The position numbers and the translations under genes were made by a program. 64,000 nucleotides of DNA from Alcanivorax sp. (lineage in GTDB: Bacteria; Pseudomonadota; Gammaproteobacteria; Pseudomonadales; Alcanivoracaceae): the NCBI GenBank assembly GCA_022449455.1, contig JAKUPL010000015.1:44879-108878 (forward strand), given 5' to 3'. Shown piece by piece: positions 17,722 through 26,724 of this stretch (positions are counted from its first letter, which is position 1; each line of letters starts with the position of its first letter). The notes beneath the pieces were generated by a model that did no database searches, was not told where the DNA came from, and worked only from the letters and a program-made list of their open reading frames with translations.

Positions 17722-18504
17722 TCAGTCGTGGCCCAGCCAGAGGGCGGTCAGTTCGGCGCGGCTGCGCACATTGAACTTGCGGAACAACCCTTTGACGTAC
17801 TGGTGAGTGGTATGGGGGCTCTGCGTCATCGCCTCGGCGATGGACTTTTCCGCGCTGCCCCTGAGCAAGTGATTCAGGATACGGCGCTCGGTGGGGGTGA
17901 GCGGCGCCTCGGCCACCAATTGCCCGTAGCTGAGGTGCACCTGGCGATGGAACCAGCTCATGCTGCGCAGCGCGTAGCGGGCCACCTCCAGGTCGTGGCG
18001 GGTGAACCCGGGCTCGCCGCTCAACCGGTCGAACACAAAGTAACTCTCCACGTCCTCGTTCACCGGCATCACCACGAACAGCCGGTCGGTGATGCCGCGG
18101 GCCAGATAGTGGTCGAGATAATGGTCCCCGGAGTAAAAGGCCTCCGACACATGGTCCTTGAGCAGCACCGCGCGAAAGCGGCCGGCGTTGCGCACATGGT
18201 TGGTGGTGGATTCGTCCGGAATGCCCTTGTCGAGCCGCTTCACGGTGTCCGTATAGACCTGTTGGTCCGGTGGCAGCTCGCCATAAAAGCAGATCGATCG
18301 CGCACGCCAGCCCAGCAGCGGATCATTGGGTGCGTCCTCGGCCAGGCGCAGGCTGGCCAGCCAATAGCCGTGGCGGGAGTCGATCAGCGCGCCGATACGC
18401 TCGAACAGCAGGCGCAAATTGCACTCCGGGTCCGACGCCGGCAGCTCGGCCATCTCGTCCCATAAATGATGAACGCGGGCCCGCGTGGTGTCGTCGATAG
18501 TCAT
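17722..18504 (-). CDS. LuxR-family transcriptional regulator
   Basis: 260 residues. The C-terminal LuxR/NarL-type helix-turn-helix (about 195-258) shows LTPTERRILNHLL...KSIAEAM...VKGLFRKFNVRSRAEL, in which the conserved TP.E.IL start and the KF.V..R..L end are visible. The N-terminal about 190 residues show no receiver aspartate pocket and no recognised autoinducer domain, so the signal is unknown. Longer versions of the frame run into the ccsA coding region and are rejected; ATG 18504 is taken, with only a weak purine-rich upstream site. It lies in the same orientation as ccsA, 50 bases downstream of it. Confidence 0.85.
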   Translation of the reverse strand: MTIDDTTRARVHHLWDEMAELPASDPECNLRLLFERIGALIDSRHGYWLASLRLAEDAPNDPLLGWRARSICFYGELPPDQQVYTDTVKRLDKGIPDESTTNHVRNAGRFRAVLLKDHVSEAFYSGDHYLDHYLARGITDRLFVVMPVNEDVESYFVFDRLSGEPGFTRHDLEVARYALRSMSWFHRQVHLSYGQLVAEAPLTPTERRILNHLLRGSAEKSIAEAMTQSPHTTHQYVKGLFRKFNVRSRAELTALWLGHD

Positions 18505-18554
18505 GCCCGGAGCCTGCCCGTTGCGCGCCGGGCTGGCAAGGCGGTGGCGCCCGT

Positions 18555-19355
18555 TCAGGCCCGGTGCAGGATCACTTCCAGGACCAGCTGGGAGCCAAAA
18601 AAGGCCACCAGCAGCACCGCGAAGCCGCTCAGGGTGAAGCGGATCGCGGTGCGCCCGCGCCAGCCCTTGAGGTGGCGGCCGCCCAGCAGCACCGCGAAGA
18701 TCACCCAGGACACCAGCGTCAGCACGGTCTTGTGCACCAGATGCTGGGCGAACAGATCGTCCACATAGAGGAAGCCGAACAGGATCGCCACGGTGAGCAG
18801 CGCCTCGCCCAGCCAGATGGTGTCGAACAGCATCGACTCCATCACCTGGATCGGCGGGAACACGCGCATCACGCCGCGAATATGGCCGTCCTTGAGCTGG
18901 CGGTGCTGGATCAGCAGCAGGATCGCCTGGCAGGCGGAAATCACCAGCACCGAATAAGCCAGAATCGATAGCAGCACATGCAGCCCGATGCCATGTTCCA
19001 TGGGGCGCGCATAGCCGGTGTGAATCCACAGGCTGGCGGGCACGATCAGCGCCGAGAACGGAAACACCAGGGCGCCGATCCACTGGAACGGCCGGTACAG
19101 GCTGGAGACCACCACCAGGCCGGTGACCGCCGCCGCCATGCAGGAGGCCACCGGCAGCAGGCCCAGCATCAGCCCCCGGTCAGTGACCAGCAGGAAATAC
19201 AGCGACACCGCGTGGGCCGCCACCGCCACCGTGGCGGGCGCCAGCAGCAGCAGGCGCGAGGGAGCCGTCTGGCTGCGAAATTGCCGGTAAACCAGCAGCG
19301 CGGCCAGGGCGTAAAAGAAAGTGGCGATCAGGCCAAAGGCCTCGGCAGGACTCAT
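18555..19355 (-). CDS. CcsA/YpjD-type cytochrome c assembly membrane protein
   Basis: 266 residues with about eight hydrophobic segments, the pattern of the CcsA/HemX-like integral membrane proteins. Conserved histidines lie near HGIGLHVLLSILAYS and QHLVHKTVLTLVSWVIF; these positions are typical haem-handling residues in the family. In this genus group the gene is always beside ffh but its exact step in cytochrome c maturation is not established. ATG 19355 fits the family N-terminus (start followed by a membrane helix). It is divergent from ffh. Confidence 0.85.
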   Translation of the reverse strand: MSPAEAFGLIATFFYALAALLVYRQFRSQTAPSRLLLLAPATVAVAAHAVSLYFLLVTDRGLMLGLLPVASCMAAAVTGLVVVSSLYRPFQWIGALVFPFSALIVPASLWIHTGYARPMEHGIGLHVLLSILAYSVLVISACQAILLLIQHRQLKDGHIRGVMRVFPPIQVMESMLFDTIWLGEALLTVAILFGFLYVDDLFAQHLVHKTVLTLVSWVIFAVLLGGRHLKGWRGRTAIRFTLSGFAVLLVAFFGSQLVLEVILHRA

Positions 19356-19423
19356 AGGTCGCGATTTCTCCGCAAAAGCCGCCGAAGTCTGGCATAGGTC
19401 AGGGGGCATTTGAAGCGCCCGCC

Positions 19424-19453
19424 ATGACGGGCGGGGGGCGGGTGCCCTATAAT
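19424..19453 (+). promoter_or_regulatory. Sigma-70-type promoter for ffh
   Basis: -35 ATGACG (19424-19429), an 18-base spacer and a perfect -10 TATAAT (19448-19453), followed by CGGCCCC, about 60 bases before the ffh start. The spacer is unusually G-rich. The same TATAAT followed by C(C/G)GCCCC recurs before rpsP. Confidence 0.7.
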
Positions 19454-19519
19454 CGGCCCCCTGTCGCGCCGCGCCGAGCAATCCGGCCCGCGCGCCCGCA
19501 ATTCTGGAGGTCGATGATC

Positions 19520-20995
19520 ATGTTCGAGAATCTCACGGACCGTCTCGGTCAGTCGCTGAAGAGCCTGGCCGGTCAGGGGCAACTCACCGAGGACAACATC
19601 CGCGATACCCTGCGCGAGGTGCGCAAGGCGCTGCTGGAGGCCGACGTGGCCCTGCCGGTGGTCAAGGAGTTCGTCGAGCAGGTCAAGGAGAAGGCGCTGG
19701 GCCAGGAGGTGCTGAAGAGCCTCAATCCCGGCCAGGCCTTCGTCAAGATCGTCAACGACGAACTGATCCACACCATGGGCGACGAAAACGACGCCCTCAA
19801 TCTGTCCGTGAAACCGCCGGCGATCATCCTGATGGCCGGCTTGCAGGGCGCCGGTAAGACCACTTCCGTGGCCAAGCTCGCCCGCTTCCTGCAGGAACGG
19901 GAGAAGAAGAAGGTGATGGTGGTGTCCGCCGACGTCTACCGCCCGGCGGCCATCGACCAGCTTGAGACCCTGGCCGGCGAGGTCCAGGCCGAGTTCTTCC
20001 CGTCGCGCAGCGACCAGGACCCGGTGGAGATCGCCAACGGCGCGCTGCAGGCGGCGCGCAACAAGTACATGGACGTGCTGATCGTCGATACCGCCGGCCG
20101 GCTGCACGTCGATGAGGACATGATGGGCGAGATCCAGCGCCTGAACAGCGCCATCAGCCCCACTGAAACGCTGTTCGTGGTGGACGCCATGACCGGCCAG
20201 GACGCCGCCAACACGGCCCGCGCCTTCAACGACGCCCTGCCGCTCACCGGGGTGATCCTGACCAAGGCCGACGGCGACTCCCGGGGCGGCGCGGCGCTGT
20301 CCGTGCGCCACCTGACCGGCAAGCCGATCAAGTTCATCGGCATGGGCGAGAAGACCGACGCCCTGGAGCCGTTCTACCCGGACCGGATCGCCAGCCGCAT
20401 TCTCGGCATGGGCGATGTGCTCTCGCTGGTGGAGCAGGCCGAGCGCACCATCGACAAGAAGAAAGCGGACAAAATCGCCAAGAAGTTCAAGAAAGGCAAG
20501 GCGATGGACTTCGAGGACCTCAAGGACCAGTTCCAGCAGATGCGGAACATGGGCGGTCTGACCAGCCTGCTCGACAAGCTGCCCGGCATGGGCGGCATGA
20601 TGCAGGCGGCCCAGGACCCGGCGGCCCTCAAGCAGATGAAGCACATGGAAGCGCTGATCGACTCCATGACCCCCAAGGAGCGCCGCAACCCGGACCTGAT
20701 CAAGGGCTCCCGCAAGAAGCGCATCTGCAGCGGCGCCGGCCTGGAGGTGCAGGACCTCAATCGCCTGATGAAACAGCAGAAGATGATGGCGAAAATGATG
20801 AAGAAGATGCGCACCAAGGGCGGCATGAAGAACATGATGCGCGGCATGGAAGGCATGATGGGCGGCGGTGGCGCCGGCGGCATGGGCGGTGGCGGCATGG
20901 GTGGCGGCGGAATGGGTGGCGGTGGTATGCCGCCGGGCGGTGGCCTGCCCCCCATGGGCGGTGGCGGTGGCCTGCCGCCCACCGGCGGCCGCTAG
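19520..20995 (+). CDS. ffh: Signal recognition particle GTPase Ffh
   Basis: 491 residues. An N-domain bundle, then the G-domain with GLQGAGKTT (G1), DTAGRLH (G3) and TKADGDSRGG (G4/G5), and a methionine-rich M-domain (from about 295) that binds signal peptides and 4.5S RNA. With FtsY it targets nascent inner-membrane proteins to SecYEG. GGAGG lies 9 bases before ATG 19520; ATG 19514 in the same frame is too near. The last about 45 residues are an unusual Gly/Met/Pro repeat tail (GGGGM units ending PPTGGR), making the protein longer than the E. coli 453. It is divergent from ccsA and upstream of rpsP. Confidence 0.97.
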   Translation: MFENLTDRLGQSLKSLAGQGQLTEDNIRDTLREVRKALLEADVALPVVKEFVEQVKEKALGQEVLKSLNPGQAFVKIVNDELIHTMGDENDALNLSVKPPAIILMAGLQGAGKTTSVAKLARFLQEREKKKVMVVSADVYRPAAIDQLETLAGEVQAEFFPSRSDQDPVEIANGALQAARNKYMDVLIVDTAGRLHVDEDMMGEIQRLNSAISPTETLFVVDAMTGQDAANTARAFNDALPLTGVILTKADGDSRGGAALSVRHLTGKPIKFIGMGEKTDALEPFYPDRIASRILGMGDVLSLVEQAERTIDKKKADKIAKKFKKGKAMDFEDLKDQFQQMRNMGGLTSLLDKLPGMGGMMQAAQDPAALKQMKHMEALIDSMTPKERRNPDLIKGSRKKRICSGAGLEVQDLNRLMKQQKMMAKMMKKMRTKGGMKNMMRGMEGMMGGGGAGGMGGGGMGGGGMGGGGMPPGGGLPPMGGGGGLPPTGGR

Positions 20996-20998
20996 CCC

Positions 20999-21027
20999 TT
21001 TATCTCCGGGGCGGATGCCCGTATAAT
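20999..21027 (+). promoter_or_regulatory. Sigma-70-type promoter for the rpsP operon
   Basis: -10 TATAAT at 21022-21027 with a weak -35 TTTATC at 20999-21004 and an ideal 17-base spacer, beginning immediately after the ffh stop. It leaves a GC-rich leader of about 110 bases before rpsP, so rpsP-rimM-trmD-rplS can be transcribed separately from ffh. Confidence 0.7.
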
Positions 21028-21142
21028 CCGCCCCCTTCGCGACCCGTCCGGCCCTGATGCCGGCGGGGTTTCAAGCGGATACGATGGCCCGGCGGCACCG
21101 CCGCGGGCCGGGAAACCGGATTGAAAACAAGGTATTGCAATT

Positions 21143-21403
21143 ATGGTAGTTCTTCGTCTTGCCCGTGGTGGCTCCAAAAAACGCCCCTTCTACCGCATCG
21201 TCGCCGCCAACAGCCGTGACGCCCGCGATGGCCGTTTCATCGATAACCTGGGTTTCTTCAACCCCATCGCCCGTGGCGGTGAGATCCGGCTGAAGCTGGA
21301 CGTGGACGCGGTGGACGCCTGGGTTGCCAAGGGTGCCCAGCCTTCCGAGCGCGTCAAGGCGCTGGTCAAGGAAGCCCGCCGGGAAGCCCAGCAGAGCGCC
21401 TGA
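21143..21403 (+). CDS. rpsP: 30S ribosomal protein S16
   Basis: 86-residue small-subunit protein that binds 16S rRNA early in 30S assembly. The family opening [19 protein letters not shown], then [18 protein letters not shown] and [14 protein letters not shown] are all present. AAGG lies about 11 bases before the ATG. It is the first gene of the rpsP-rimM-trmD-rplS operon, with 2 bases between its stop and rimM. Confidence 0.98.
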   Translation: MVVLRLARGGSKKRPFYRIVAANSRDARDGRFIDNLGFFNPIARGGEIRLKLDVDAVDAWVAKGAQPSERVKALVKEARREAQQSA

Positions 21404-21405
21404 TC

Positions 21406-21936
21406 ATGCTGACACCCGACGAGGTGTTGGTGGTGGGCCGCATTGTGTCGGTCCACGGCGTGAAAGGGTGGGTAAAGGTCTATTCCGATACCGACCCGAT
21501 GGAAAACATCTTCGATTACCAGCCCTGGCACCTGCTTGAGGGCGGCGTCTGGAAACCGGTGAAACTCACCGGCAAGCGCCGCCAGGGTAAAGGTCTGGTG
21601 GCCGGTTTCGAGGGGTATGAGGACCGCGACCGGGCCGCCCGCGAACTGGTGGGCCGGGACATCGCGGTACCCCGTTCGCAGCTGCCGGAGTCCGGCGACG
21701 GCGAGTATTACTGGCGGGACCTGATCGGTCTGCGCGTGAAGCTCGACGACGGCCGCGACCTGGGCCGGGTGCACGGTCTGATGGAAACCGGCGCCAATGA
21801 CGTGCTGGTGGTGCGCGGCGACGCGGACAGCCTGGACCGTCAGGAACGCCTGCTGCCCTGGACCCCTGGTCAGGTGGTCAGCGCGGTGGACCTGGAAGCG
21901 GGCGAGCTGCGGGTGGACTGGGACCCGGACTTCTGA
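21406..21936 (+). CDS. rimM: Ribosome maturation factor RimM
   Basis: 176 residues. The N-terminal RimM beta-barrel ([22 protein letters not shown]...) and C-terminal PRC-barrel ([11 protein letters not shown]..., ending [24 protein letters not shown]) are both recognisable. It binds S19 and assists maturation of the 16S 3' domain. It is spaced 2 bases from both rpsP and trmD, so the operon is translated as a packed unit. Confidence 0.97.
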   Translation: MLTPDEVLVVGRIVSVHGVKGWVKVYSDTDPMENIFDYQPWHLLEGGVWKPVKLTGKRRQGKGLVAGFEGYEDRDRAARELVGRDIAVPRSQLPESGDGEYYWRDLIGLRVKLDDGRDLGRVHGLMETGANDVLVVRGDADSLDRQERLLPWTPGQVVSAVDLEAGELRVDWDPDF

Positions 21937-21938
21937 CC

Positions 21939-22706
21939 ATGCGTATCACTCTGGTCAGCCTGTTCCCGGAGATGGCCCGCGCCGTCACCGATTTCGGCGT
22001 CACCCGGCGGGCGGTGGAAAACGGCCTGCTGACGCTGGACACGGTGAACCCCCGGGACTTCACCGAGGACCGGCACCGCACCGTGGACGACCGGCCCTTC
22101 GGCGGCGGCCCCGGCATGGTGATGAAGGTGGCGCCGCTGGAGAAAGCGCTGGCGGCGGCCCGCCAGGGCAATCCCGGTGCCCGGGTGGTTTATCTGTCGC
22201 CCCAGGGGCGACCGCTGACCCAGGCCCGGGCGGCGCAACTGGCCGCCACGCCGGGGCTGATTCTGCTCGCCGGACGCTATGAAGGCGTGGACGAGCGGCT
22301 GATCGAGACCGAGGTGGACGAGCTGGTGTCGATCGGCGATTACGTGCTCAGCGGCGGCGAGTTGCCGGCGTTGGTGCTGATCGACGCGGTCACGCGTCTG
22401 TTGCCCGGGGTGCTCGGGCATCAGGACTCGGCGGCCCAGGATTCGTTCTCCGGGGAACTGGAGGACCTGCTGGACTGCCCGCATTACACGCGGCCCGAGA
22501 CCTATCGGGACCGCAGCGTGCCTGAGGTGTTGCTCAGCGGCGATCACGAGCGGATCCGCCGCTGGCGGCTGAAACAGGCACTGGGACGCACCTGGCGGTG
22601 CCGTCCCGAATTGCTCGAGGCCCGCAAGGCGCGGGGCTTGAGTCAGGAAGAGAGCGAGTTGCTCGACGAATACATCCGCGAACACCAGGCGGACGGCGGC
22701 GAGTAG
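21939..22706 (+). CDS. trmD: tRNA (guanine37-N1)-methyltransferase
   Basis: 255-residue SPOUT (trefoil-knot) methyltransferase that uses S-adenosylmethionine to methylate G37 beside the anticodon, preventing +1 frameshifts. Hallmarks are the start [12 protein letters not shown], the [11 protein letters not shown] loop, the knot motif [14 protein letters not shown] and [13 protein letters not shown]. The length is normal for the family. It lies between rimM and rplS (32-base gap to rplS). Confidence 0.98.
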   Translation: MRITLVSLFPEMARAVTDFGVTRRAVENGLLTLDTVNPRDFTEDRHRTVDDRPFGGGPGMVMKVAPLEKALAAARQGNPGARVVYLSPQGRPLTQARAAQLAATPGLILLAGRYEGVDERLIETEVDELVSIGDYVLSGGELPALVLIDAVTRLLPGVLGHQDSAAQDSFSGELEDLLDCPHYTRPETYRDRSVPEVLLSGDHERIRRWRLKQALGRTWRCRPELLEARKARGLSQEESELLDEYIREHQADGGE

Positions 22707-22738
22707 CGATACAGCGACAATGAACCGAGGAGCGCGCC

Positions 22739-23095
22739 ATGAGCGGCAAGAAACCCCTGATTCAGGAAATCGAACAGGCACAACTGAAAGCCGATGTGCC
22801 CGAGTTCGGCGCCGGTGACACCGTCACCGTGCAAGTAAAGGTAAAGGAAGGCAACCGTGAGCGTCTGCAGGCGTTCCAGGGCGTGGTCATCGCCCGCCGC
22901 AACCGCGGTCTGAACTCCGCCTTCACGGTCCGTAAAGTGTCCCACGGCGTGGGCGTCGAGCGGGTGTTCCAGCTGCACAGCCCGATCATCGACTCCATCG
23001 AAGTGAACCGTCGCGGTGACGTGCGTCGCGCCAAGCTGTACTACCTGCGTGAGCGCTCCGGTAAATCCGCGCGGATCAAGGAAAAAATCCGCTAG
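22739..23095 (+). CDS. rplS: 50S ribosomal protein L19
   Basis: 118-residue protein at the 30S-50S interface. Family segments [52 protein letters not shown] and [21 protein letters not shown] are present in order. A GAGGAGC site precedes the ATG. It is the last gene of the operon and is followed by a strong bidirectional terminator. Confidence 0.98.
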   Translation: MSGKKPLIQEIEQAQLKADVPEFGAGDTVTVQVKVKEGNRERLQAFQGVVIARRNRGLNSAFTVRKVSHGVGVERVFQLHSPIIDSIEVNRRGDVRRAKLYYLRERSGKSARIKEKIR

Positions 23096-23204
23096 GATCC
23101 GGTCGCGCGACGACCGCGTCCGCGAGCCATGTCGCTTCAGCCTTTGCTGTAGGGCAATTCGGAAGCGACCTCTGGTCCGGCACGGTCACGCCAACGCGCG
23201 GACC

Positions 23205-23247
23205 AAAAAGAAGGGCCGCCCCTCACGGGGGCGGCCCTTCTTTTTTT
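23205..23247. terminator. Bidirectional intrinsic terminator between rplS and glsB-like gene
   Basis: An A-tract, a long GC stem (GAAGGGCCGCCCC / GGGGCGGCCCTTC) with a short CAC(G) loop, and a run of seven T. Since A-tract and T-tract flank the stem symmetrically, it can end transcription from rplS on the plus strand and from the convergent GlsB-like gene on the minus strand. Confidence 0.93.
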
Positions 23248-23268
23248 GCGGTCGGCGCCGCGCGGGGA

Positions 23269-23520
23269 TCAGCGCGCCACCGCCCGGAACACCGCCAGTA
23301 CCACCAGCGCGCCGACGATGGCGGTGAACAGGCTGCCCAGGCTGAATGAACTCACCGGACCACCGATACCCGCCATGGCGCCCAGCCAGCCGCCGACAAT
23401 GGCACCGATAATGCCCAGCAAGGTGGTCACGATAAAGCCCCCGCCGTCGCGGCCGGGAATGATCCACTTGGCGATGATGCCGGCCAGCAGGCCCAGAATA
23501 ATCCACGACAAAATACCCAT
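23269..23520 (-). CDS. GlsB/YeaQ/YmgE-family small membrane protein
   Basis: 83 residues with three hydrophobic segments and the family pattern ILSWIILGLLAGIIAKWIIPG, GGGFIVTTLLGIIGAIVGGW and a third glycine-rich helix. Members are called transglycosylase-associated or stress-response proteins, but no enzymatic activity is established. AGGAG precedes ATG 23520 at good spacing. It is inserted, in opposite orientation, between rplS and xerD. Confidence 0.93.
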   Translation of the reverse strand: MGILSWIILGLLAGIIAKWIIPGRDGGGFIVTTLLGIIGAIVGGWLGAMAGIGGPVSSFSLGSLFTAIVGALVVLAVFRAVAR

Positions 23521-23647
23521 GGGTTGTCTCCTCGCTCGGTAAATGGCTCCCGCTCCAGTATGCCAACGGCCCCCGCCGTACCCCGGTAACAAATGGTAAA
23601 ACCTCGCCCCCGTTGAGTTTTCGCCGACCTTCGCCAATACTCCCGCC

Positions 23648-24583
23648 ATGCCCCCCTCCACCGCCAACCCGTCGCCCAATCCGCCGCCGCTGCCGGACAC
23701 CGAACAGGCTCTGATCGACGCCTGGCTGGACGGCCAGTGGCTGGAACGGGGCCTCAGCCGCCACACCCTGGAAAGCTACGGTCGCGACCTGCGCCAGTTC
23801 GGCCAGTGGCTGGTGGTCCGTGGCACCGGGCTGGCCCGTTGCCAGCGCCTGGACGTGCTTGAATACCTGGCCGAGCGGGTCGGTATCAGCGCCCGCTCCC
23901 TGGCCCGGCAGCTGTCGGCCATGAAGAGCTTCTTCCGCTGGATGAAGCGCGAGAATCGCATCGCCGAGGACCCGACCCTGAACGTGGCGCGCCCCCGGCT
24001 GGGGCGCCCGCTGCCGAAAACCCTGTCGGAAGACGAGGTGGAGGCGCTGCTCGCCGCCCCGGACCTGGACGATCCCCTGGGGTTGCGGGACCGGGCCATG
24101 CTGGAGGTGCTCTATGCCGCCGGCCTGCGGGTCTCTGAACTGGTGGGCCTGACGCTGAGCCAGGTGAATACCCGCCAGGGCCTGGTGCGGGTGGTGGGCA
24201 AGGGCGATAAGGAGCGGCTGGTGCCCCTGGGGGAAGAAGCCCTGCACTGGCTGGCGCGCTACCTGCGCGACGGCCGCCCGGCGCTGCTCGGCGAGGACCG
24301 GGAAGTGCTGTTTCCCAGCCGCCGGGGCACGCGCATGACGCGCCAGACCTTCTGGCATCGGATCAAGCAACTGGCGGTGCGCGCGGGAGTGCAAAAGCCC
24401 CTTTCGCCCCATACACTGAGGCACGCCTTCGCCACGCACCTGCTCAACCATGGCGCCGATCTGCGAGTGGTGCAGCTGTTGCTGGGGCACAGCGATCTGT
24501 CCACCACCCAGATCTATACCCATGTGGCCCAGCACCGCCTGCGGGAGGTCTACGAAGCCCATCATCCGCGCTCGGGAACCTGA
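23648..24583 (+). CDS. xerD: Site-specific tyrosine recombinase XerD
   Basis: 311 residues: N-terminal SAM-like core-binding domain (about 20-110) and C-terminal catalytic domain. All catalytic residues are visible: Arg161 (GLRVSE), Lys185 (GKGDKER), His255 and Arg258 (HTLRH), His281 (GHSDLSTTQIY) and the nucleophile Tyr290. With XerC it resolves chromosome dimers at dif under FtsK control. Position beside dsbC matches the Pseudomonas order xerD-dsbC-hom-thrC, which favours XerD over XerC. Confidence 0.93.
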   Translation: MPPSTANPSPNPPPLPDTEQALIDAWLDGQWLERGLSRHTLESYGRDLRQFGQWLVVRGTGLARCQRLDVLEYLAERVGISARSLARQLSAMKSFFRWMKRENRIAEDPTLNVARPRLGRPLPKTLSEDEVEALLAAPDLDDPLGLRDRAMLEVLYAAGLRVSELVGLTLSQVNTRQGLVRVVGKGDKERLVPLGEEALHWLARYLRDGRPALLGEDREVLFPSRRGTRMTRQTFWHRIKQLAVRAGVQKPLSPHTLRHAFATHLLNHGADLRVVQLLLGHSDLSTTQIYTHVAQHRLREVYEAHHPRSGT

Positions 24584-24650
24584 TCCCCGGCGGCGAAGTC
24601 GTACATCAAGGGCCGCCCCGACAGGCGGACAACACGGAAGGAGAACGACA

Positions 24651-25388
24651 ATGAAAGCACTGACCGCTACCGCCCTCGGCCTGTTACTGGCCGTCGCGGC
24701 GATTGCCCGTGCCGACGGGGGGATCGACGAAAAAGCATTTCGCGCCGAGTTCAAGCAGGCGTTTCCGCGCGCCAGCATCACCGCCATCGACCCGTCCCCG
24801 GCGGACGGCCTGGTGGAGGTGGAGATCAACGGCCGCGACATCGTCTACGCGTCCACCGACGGTACCCTGATCTTCACCGGCGACGTCATCCAGATGCGCG
24901 ACGCCGGCCCGGTGAATCTGAAGGAAGAGCGTTATGAGAAGGTGCGCCGCGACGGCCTGGCCGGGCTCGACAAGTCGCGCATGATCACCTATCCCGCCAA
25001 AGGCAAGCAGAAGACCGAAATCTTCGCCTTCACCGACATCACCTGCGGCTACTGCCGCAAGCTGCACCGCCATATCGAGGAATACACCGAGCAGGGCATC
25101 ACCGTGCACTATCTGGCGTTCCCCCGTGGCGGGCCGTCGTCCCAGGCCGCCGAGGACATGCGCCATATCTGGTGCGACGCCAAACCGGCCCAGGCGCTCA
25201 CCGCCGCAAAAATGGACGACAAGATCTCCAAGGCGGATCTGGGCGACTGCGCCGACTCGGTCAATCTGGATTACCAGATGGGTCTGGAGTTCGGCGTGCG
25301 CGGCACTCCGGCGATCTACACCGCCGAGGGCCAGCAGTTGGGCGGCTACGTGACCCCGGAGCAGCTCCAGGAGCGCCTCGACCTGTAA
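24651..25388 (+). CDS. dsbC: Thiol:disulfide interchange protein DsbC
   Basis: 245 residues with a Sec signal peptide (about 1-21, ending IARA), an N-terminal dimerisation domain and a thioredoxin-fold C-terminal domain. The active site is Cys122-Gly-Tyr-Cys125 (DITCGYCRKLH) followed by FPRGG. A second cysteine pair (HIWCD and GDCADS) is the structural disulfide of the family. It is a periplasmic isomerase for wrongly paired disulfides, normally kept reduced by DsbD. A strong GGAGA site precedes ATG 24651. An intrinsic terminator follows. Confidence 0.95.
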   Translation: MKALTATALGLLLAVAAIARADGGIDEKAFRAEFKQAFPRASITAIDPSPADGLVEVEINGRDIVYASTDGTLIFTGDVIQMRDAGPVNLKEERYEKVRRDGLAGLDKSRMITYPAKGKQKTEIFAFTDITCGYCRKLHRHIEEYTEQGITVHYLAFPRGGPSSQAAEDMRHIWCDAKPAQALTAAKMDDKISKADLGDCADSVNLDYQMGLEFGVRGTPAIYTAEGQQLGGYVTPEQLQERLDL

Positions 25389-25405
25389 CCGGTCCGGCGG
25401 CCCGC

Positions 25406-25451
25406 AGGCCCCGTCACACGGCGCTTTGCGCCGTCCCTGACGGGGCCTTTT
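25406..25451 (+). terminator. Intrinsic terminator after dsbC
   Basis: Arms AGGCCCCGTCA and TGACGGGGCCT enclose an inner hairpin (CGGCGC-TTTG-CGCCG) and are followed by a short T-run (TTTT). It separates xerD-dsbC from the alaC-hom-thrC genes. Confidence 0.85.
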
Positions 25452-25479
25452 ACATTGACGGCGAGGGGCTGCGCCGTTA

Positions 25480-26709
25480 ATGTGTCCGGCTTCCGATTCC
25501 CCCCGCCAAGGTGATGCCGTGGAAGCTGATTTTCAGCGCATCAAGCGCCTGCCCCCCTATGTTTTCAACATCGTCGGCGAGTTGAAAATGGCGGCCCGTG
25601 CGCGCGGGGAGGACATCATCGATTTCGGCATGGGCAATCCGGACCAGCCGACCCCCCGGCACATCGTCGACAAGCTCACCGAGGCGGCCCAGCGCGGCGA
25701 CACCCACCGGTACTCCCAGTCCAAGGGCATCCCGCGGCTGCGCCGGGCGATCACCGACTGGTACCGGCGCCGCTATCAGGTGGAGTTGGACCCGGCCTCC
25801 GAGGCCATCGTCACCATCGGCTCCAAGGAAGGCCTGGCGCATCTGGCCCTGGCCACCATGGGCCCCGGCGACACCGTGCTGGTGCCCAACCCCAGCTACC
25901 CGATCCACCCCTACGGCTTCGTCATCGCCAACGCCGACATCCGCCATGTGCCGCTGGTGGAGGGCGTGGACTTCTTCGAGGAGCTGGTGCGGGCGATCAA
26001 GGAATCCTGGCCCAAGCCGAAATTGCTGGTGCTGAATTTCCCCGGCAACCCCACCGCCCAGTGCGTGGAGCTGGACTTCTTCGAGAAGGTGGTGGCCATC
26101 GCCCGGGAATACGGCATCTGGGTGGTGCACGACATCGCCTACGCGGACATCGTGTTCGACGGCTATCAGGCGCCGTCGATCCTGCAGGTGGAAGGGGCCC
26201 GCGACGTGGCGGTGGAGTTTTTCTCCCTGTCCAAGAGCTACAATATGCCCGGCTGGCGGGTCGGCTTCTGCTGCGGCAACAAGGACCTGATCCAGGCCCT
26301 GGCGCGGATCAAATCCTACCTGGACTACGGCACCTTCACGCCGATTCAGGTGGCCGCCATCGCCGCCCTGGAAGGCGACCAGACCTGTGTCGGCGAAATC
26401 CGCGATCTTTACCAGCGGCGCCGCGACGTGCTCTGTGACGGCCTCAACGAGCTCGGCTGGACGGTGGAAAAGCCCCGCGCCACCATGTTCGTATGGGCGC
26501 CGCTGCCGGTCCCGTACCGGGCCATGGGCTCCCTGGAATTTTCCAAGAAACTGCTGCGGGAGGCCGGCGTGGCCGTCTCCCCCGGCATCGGCTTCGGCGA
26601 ATACGGCGACGATCATGTGCGCTTCGCCCTGATTGAAAACGAACAACGCACCCGGCAGGCGCTGCGCGGCATCAAGAAGATGTTCCGCGCCGACGGCCTG
26701 CTGGACTGA
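25480..26709 (+). CDS. alaC: Alanine transaminase AlaC
   Basis: 409-residue class I/II PLP aminotransferase. The AlaC pattern is clear: [33 protein letters not shown] in the first 70 residues, LNFPGNPTA, and the PLP-lysine motif [15 protein letters not shown]. It interconverts alanine and pyruvate with glutamate/2-oxoglutarate. ATG 25480 has no obvious ribosome site; an in-frame GTG at 25519 has AAGG 7 bases upstream and may be the true start. It precedes hom by 15 bases, so alaC-hom-thrC probably form one operon of amino-acid biosynthesis. Confidence 0.9.
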   Translation: MCPASDSPRQGDAVEADFQRIKRLPPYVFNIVGELKMAARARGEDIIDFGMGNPDQPTPRHIVDKLTEAAQRGDTHRYSQSKGIPRLRRAITDWYRRRYQVELDPASEAIVTIGSKEGLAHLALATMGPGDTVLVPNPSYPIHPYGFVIANADIRHVPLVEGVDFFEELVRAIKESWPKPKLLVLNFPGNPTAQCVELDFFEKVVAIAREYGIWVVHDIAYADIVFDGYQAPSILQVEGARDVAVEFFSLSKSYNMPGWRVGFCCGNKDLIQALARIKSYLDYGTFTPIQVAAIAALEGDQTCVGEIRDLYQRRRDVLCDGLNELGWTVEKPRATMFVWAPLPVPYRAMGSLEFSKKLLREAGVAVSPGIGFGEYGDDHVRFALIENEQRTRQALRGIKKMFRADGLLD

Positions 26710-26724
26710 CTGAGAGGACAGCGT

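Noticed and set aside
18505..19083. 453-codon version of the LuxR gene
   Set aside because: The extra N-terminal part is an out-of-frame reading of ccsA and is rich in Arg/Pro/Gly without domains.
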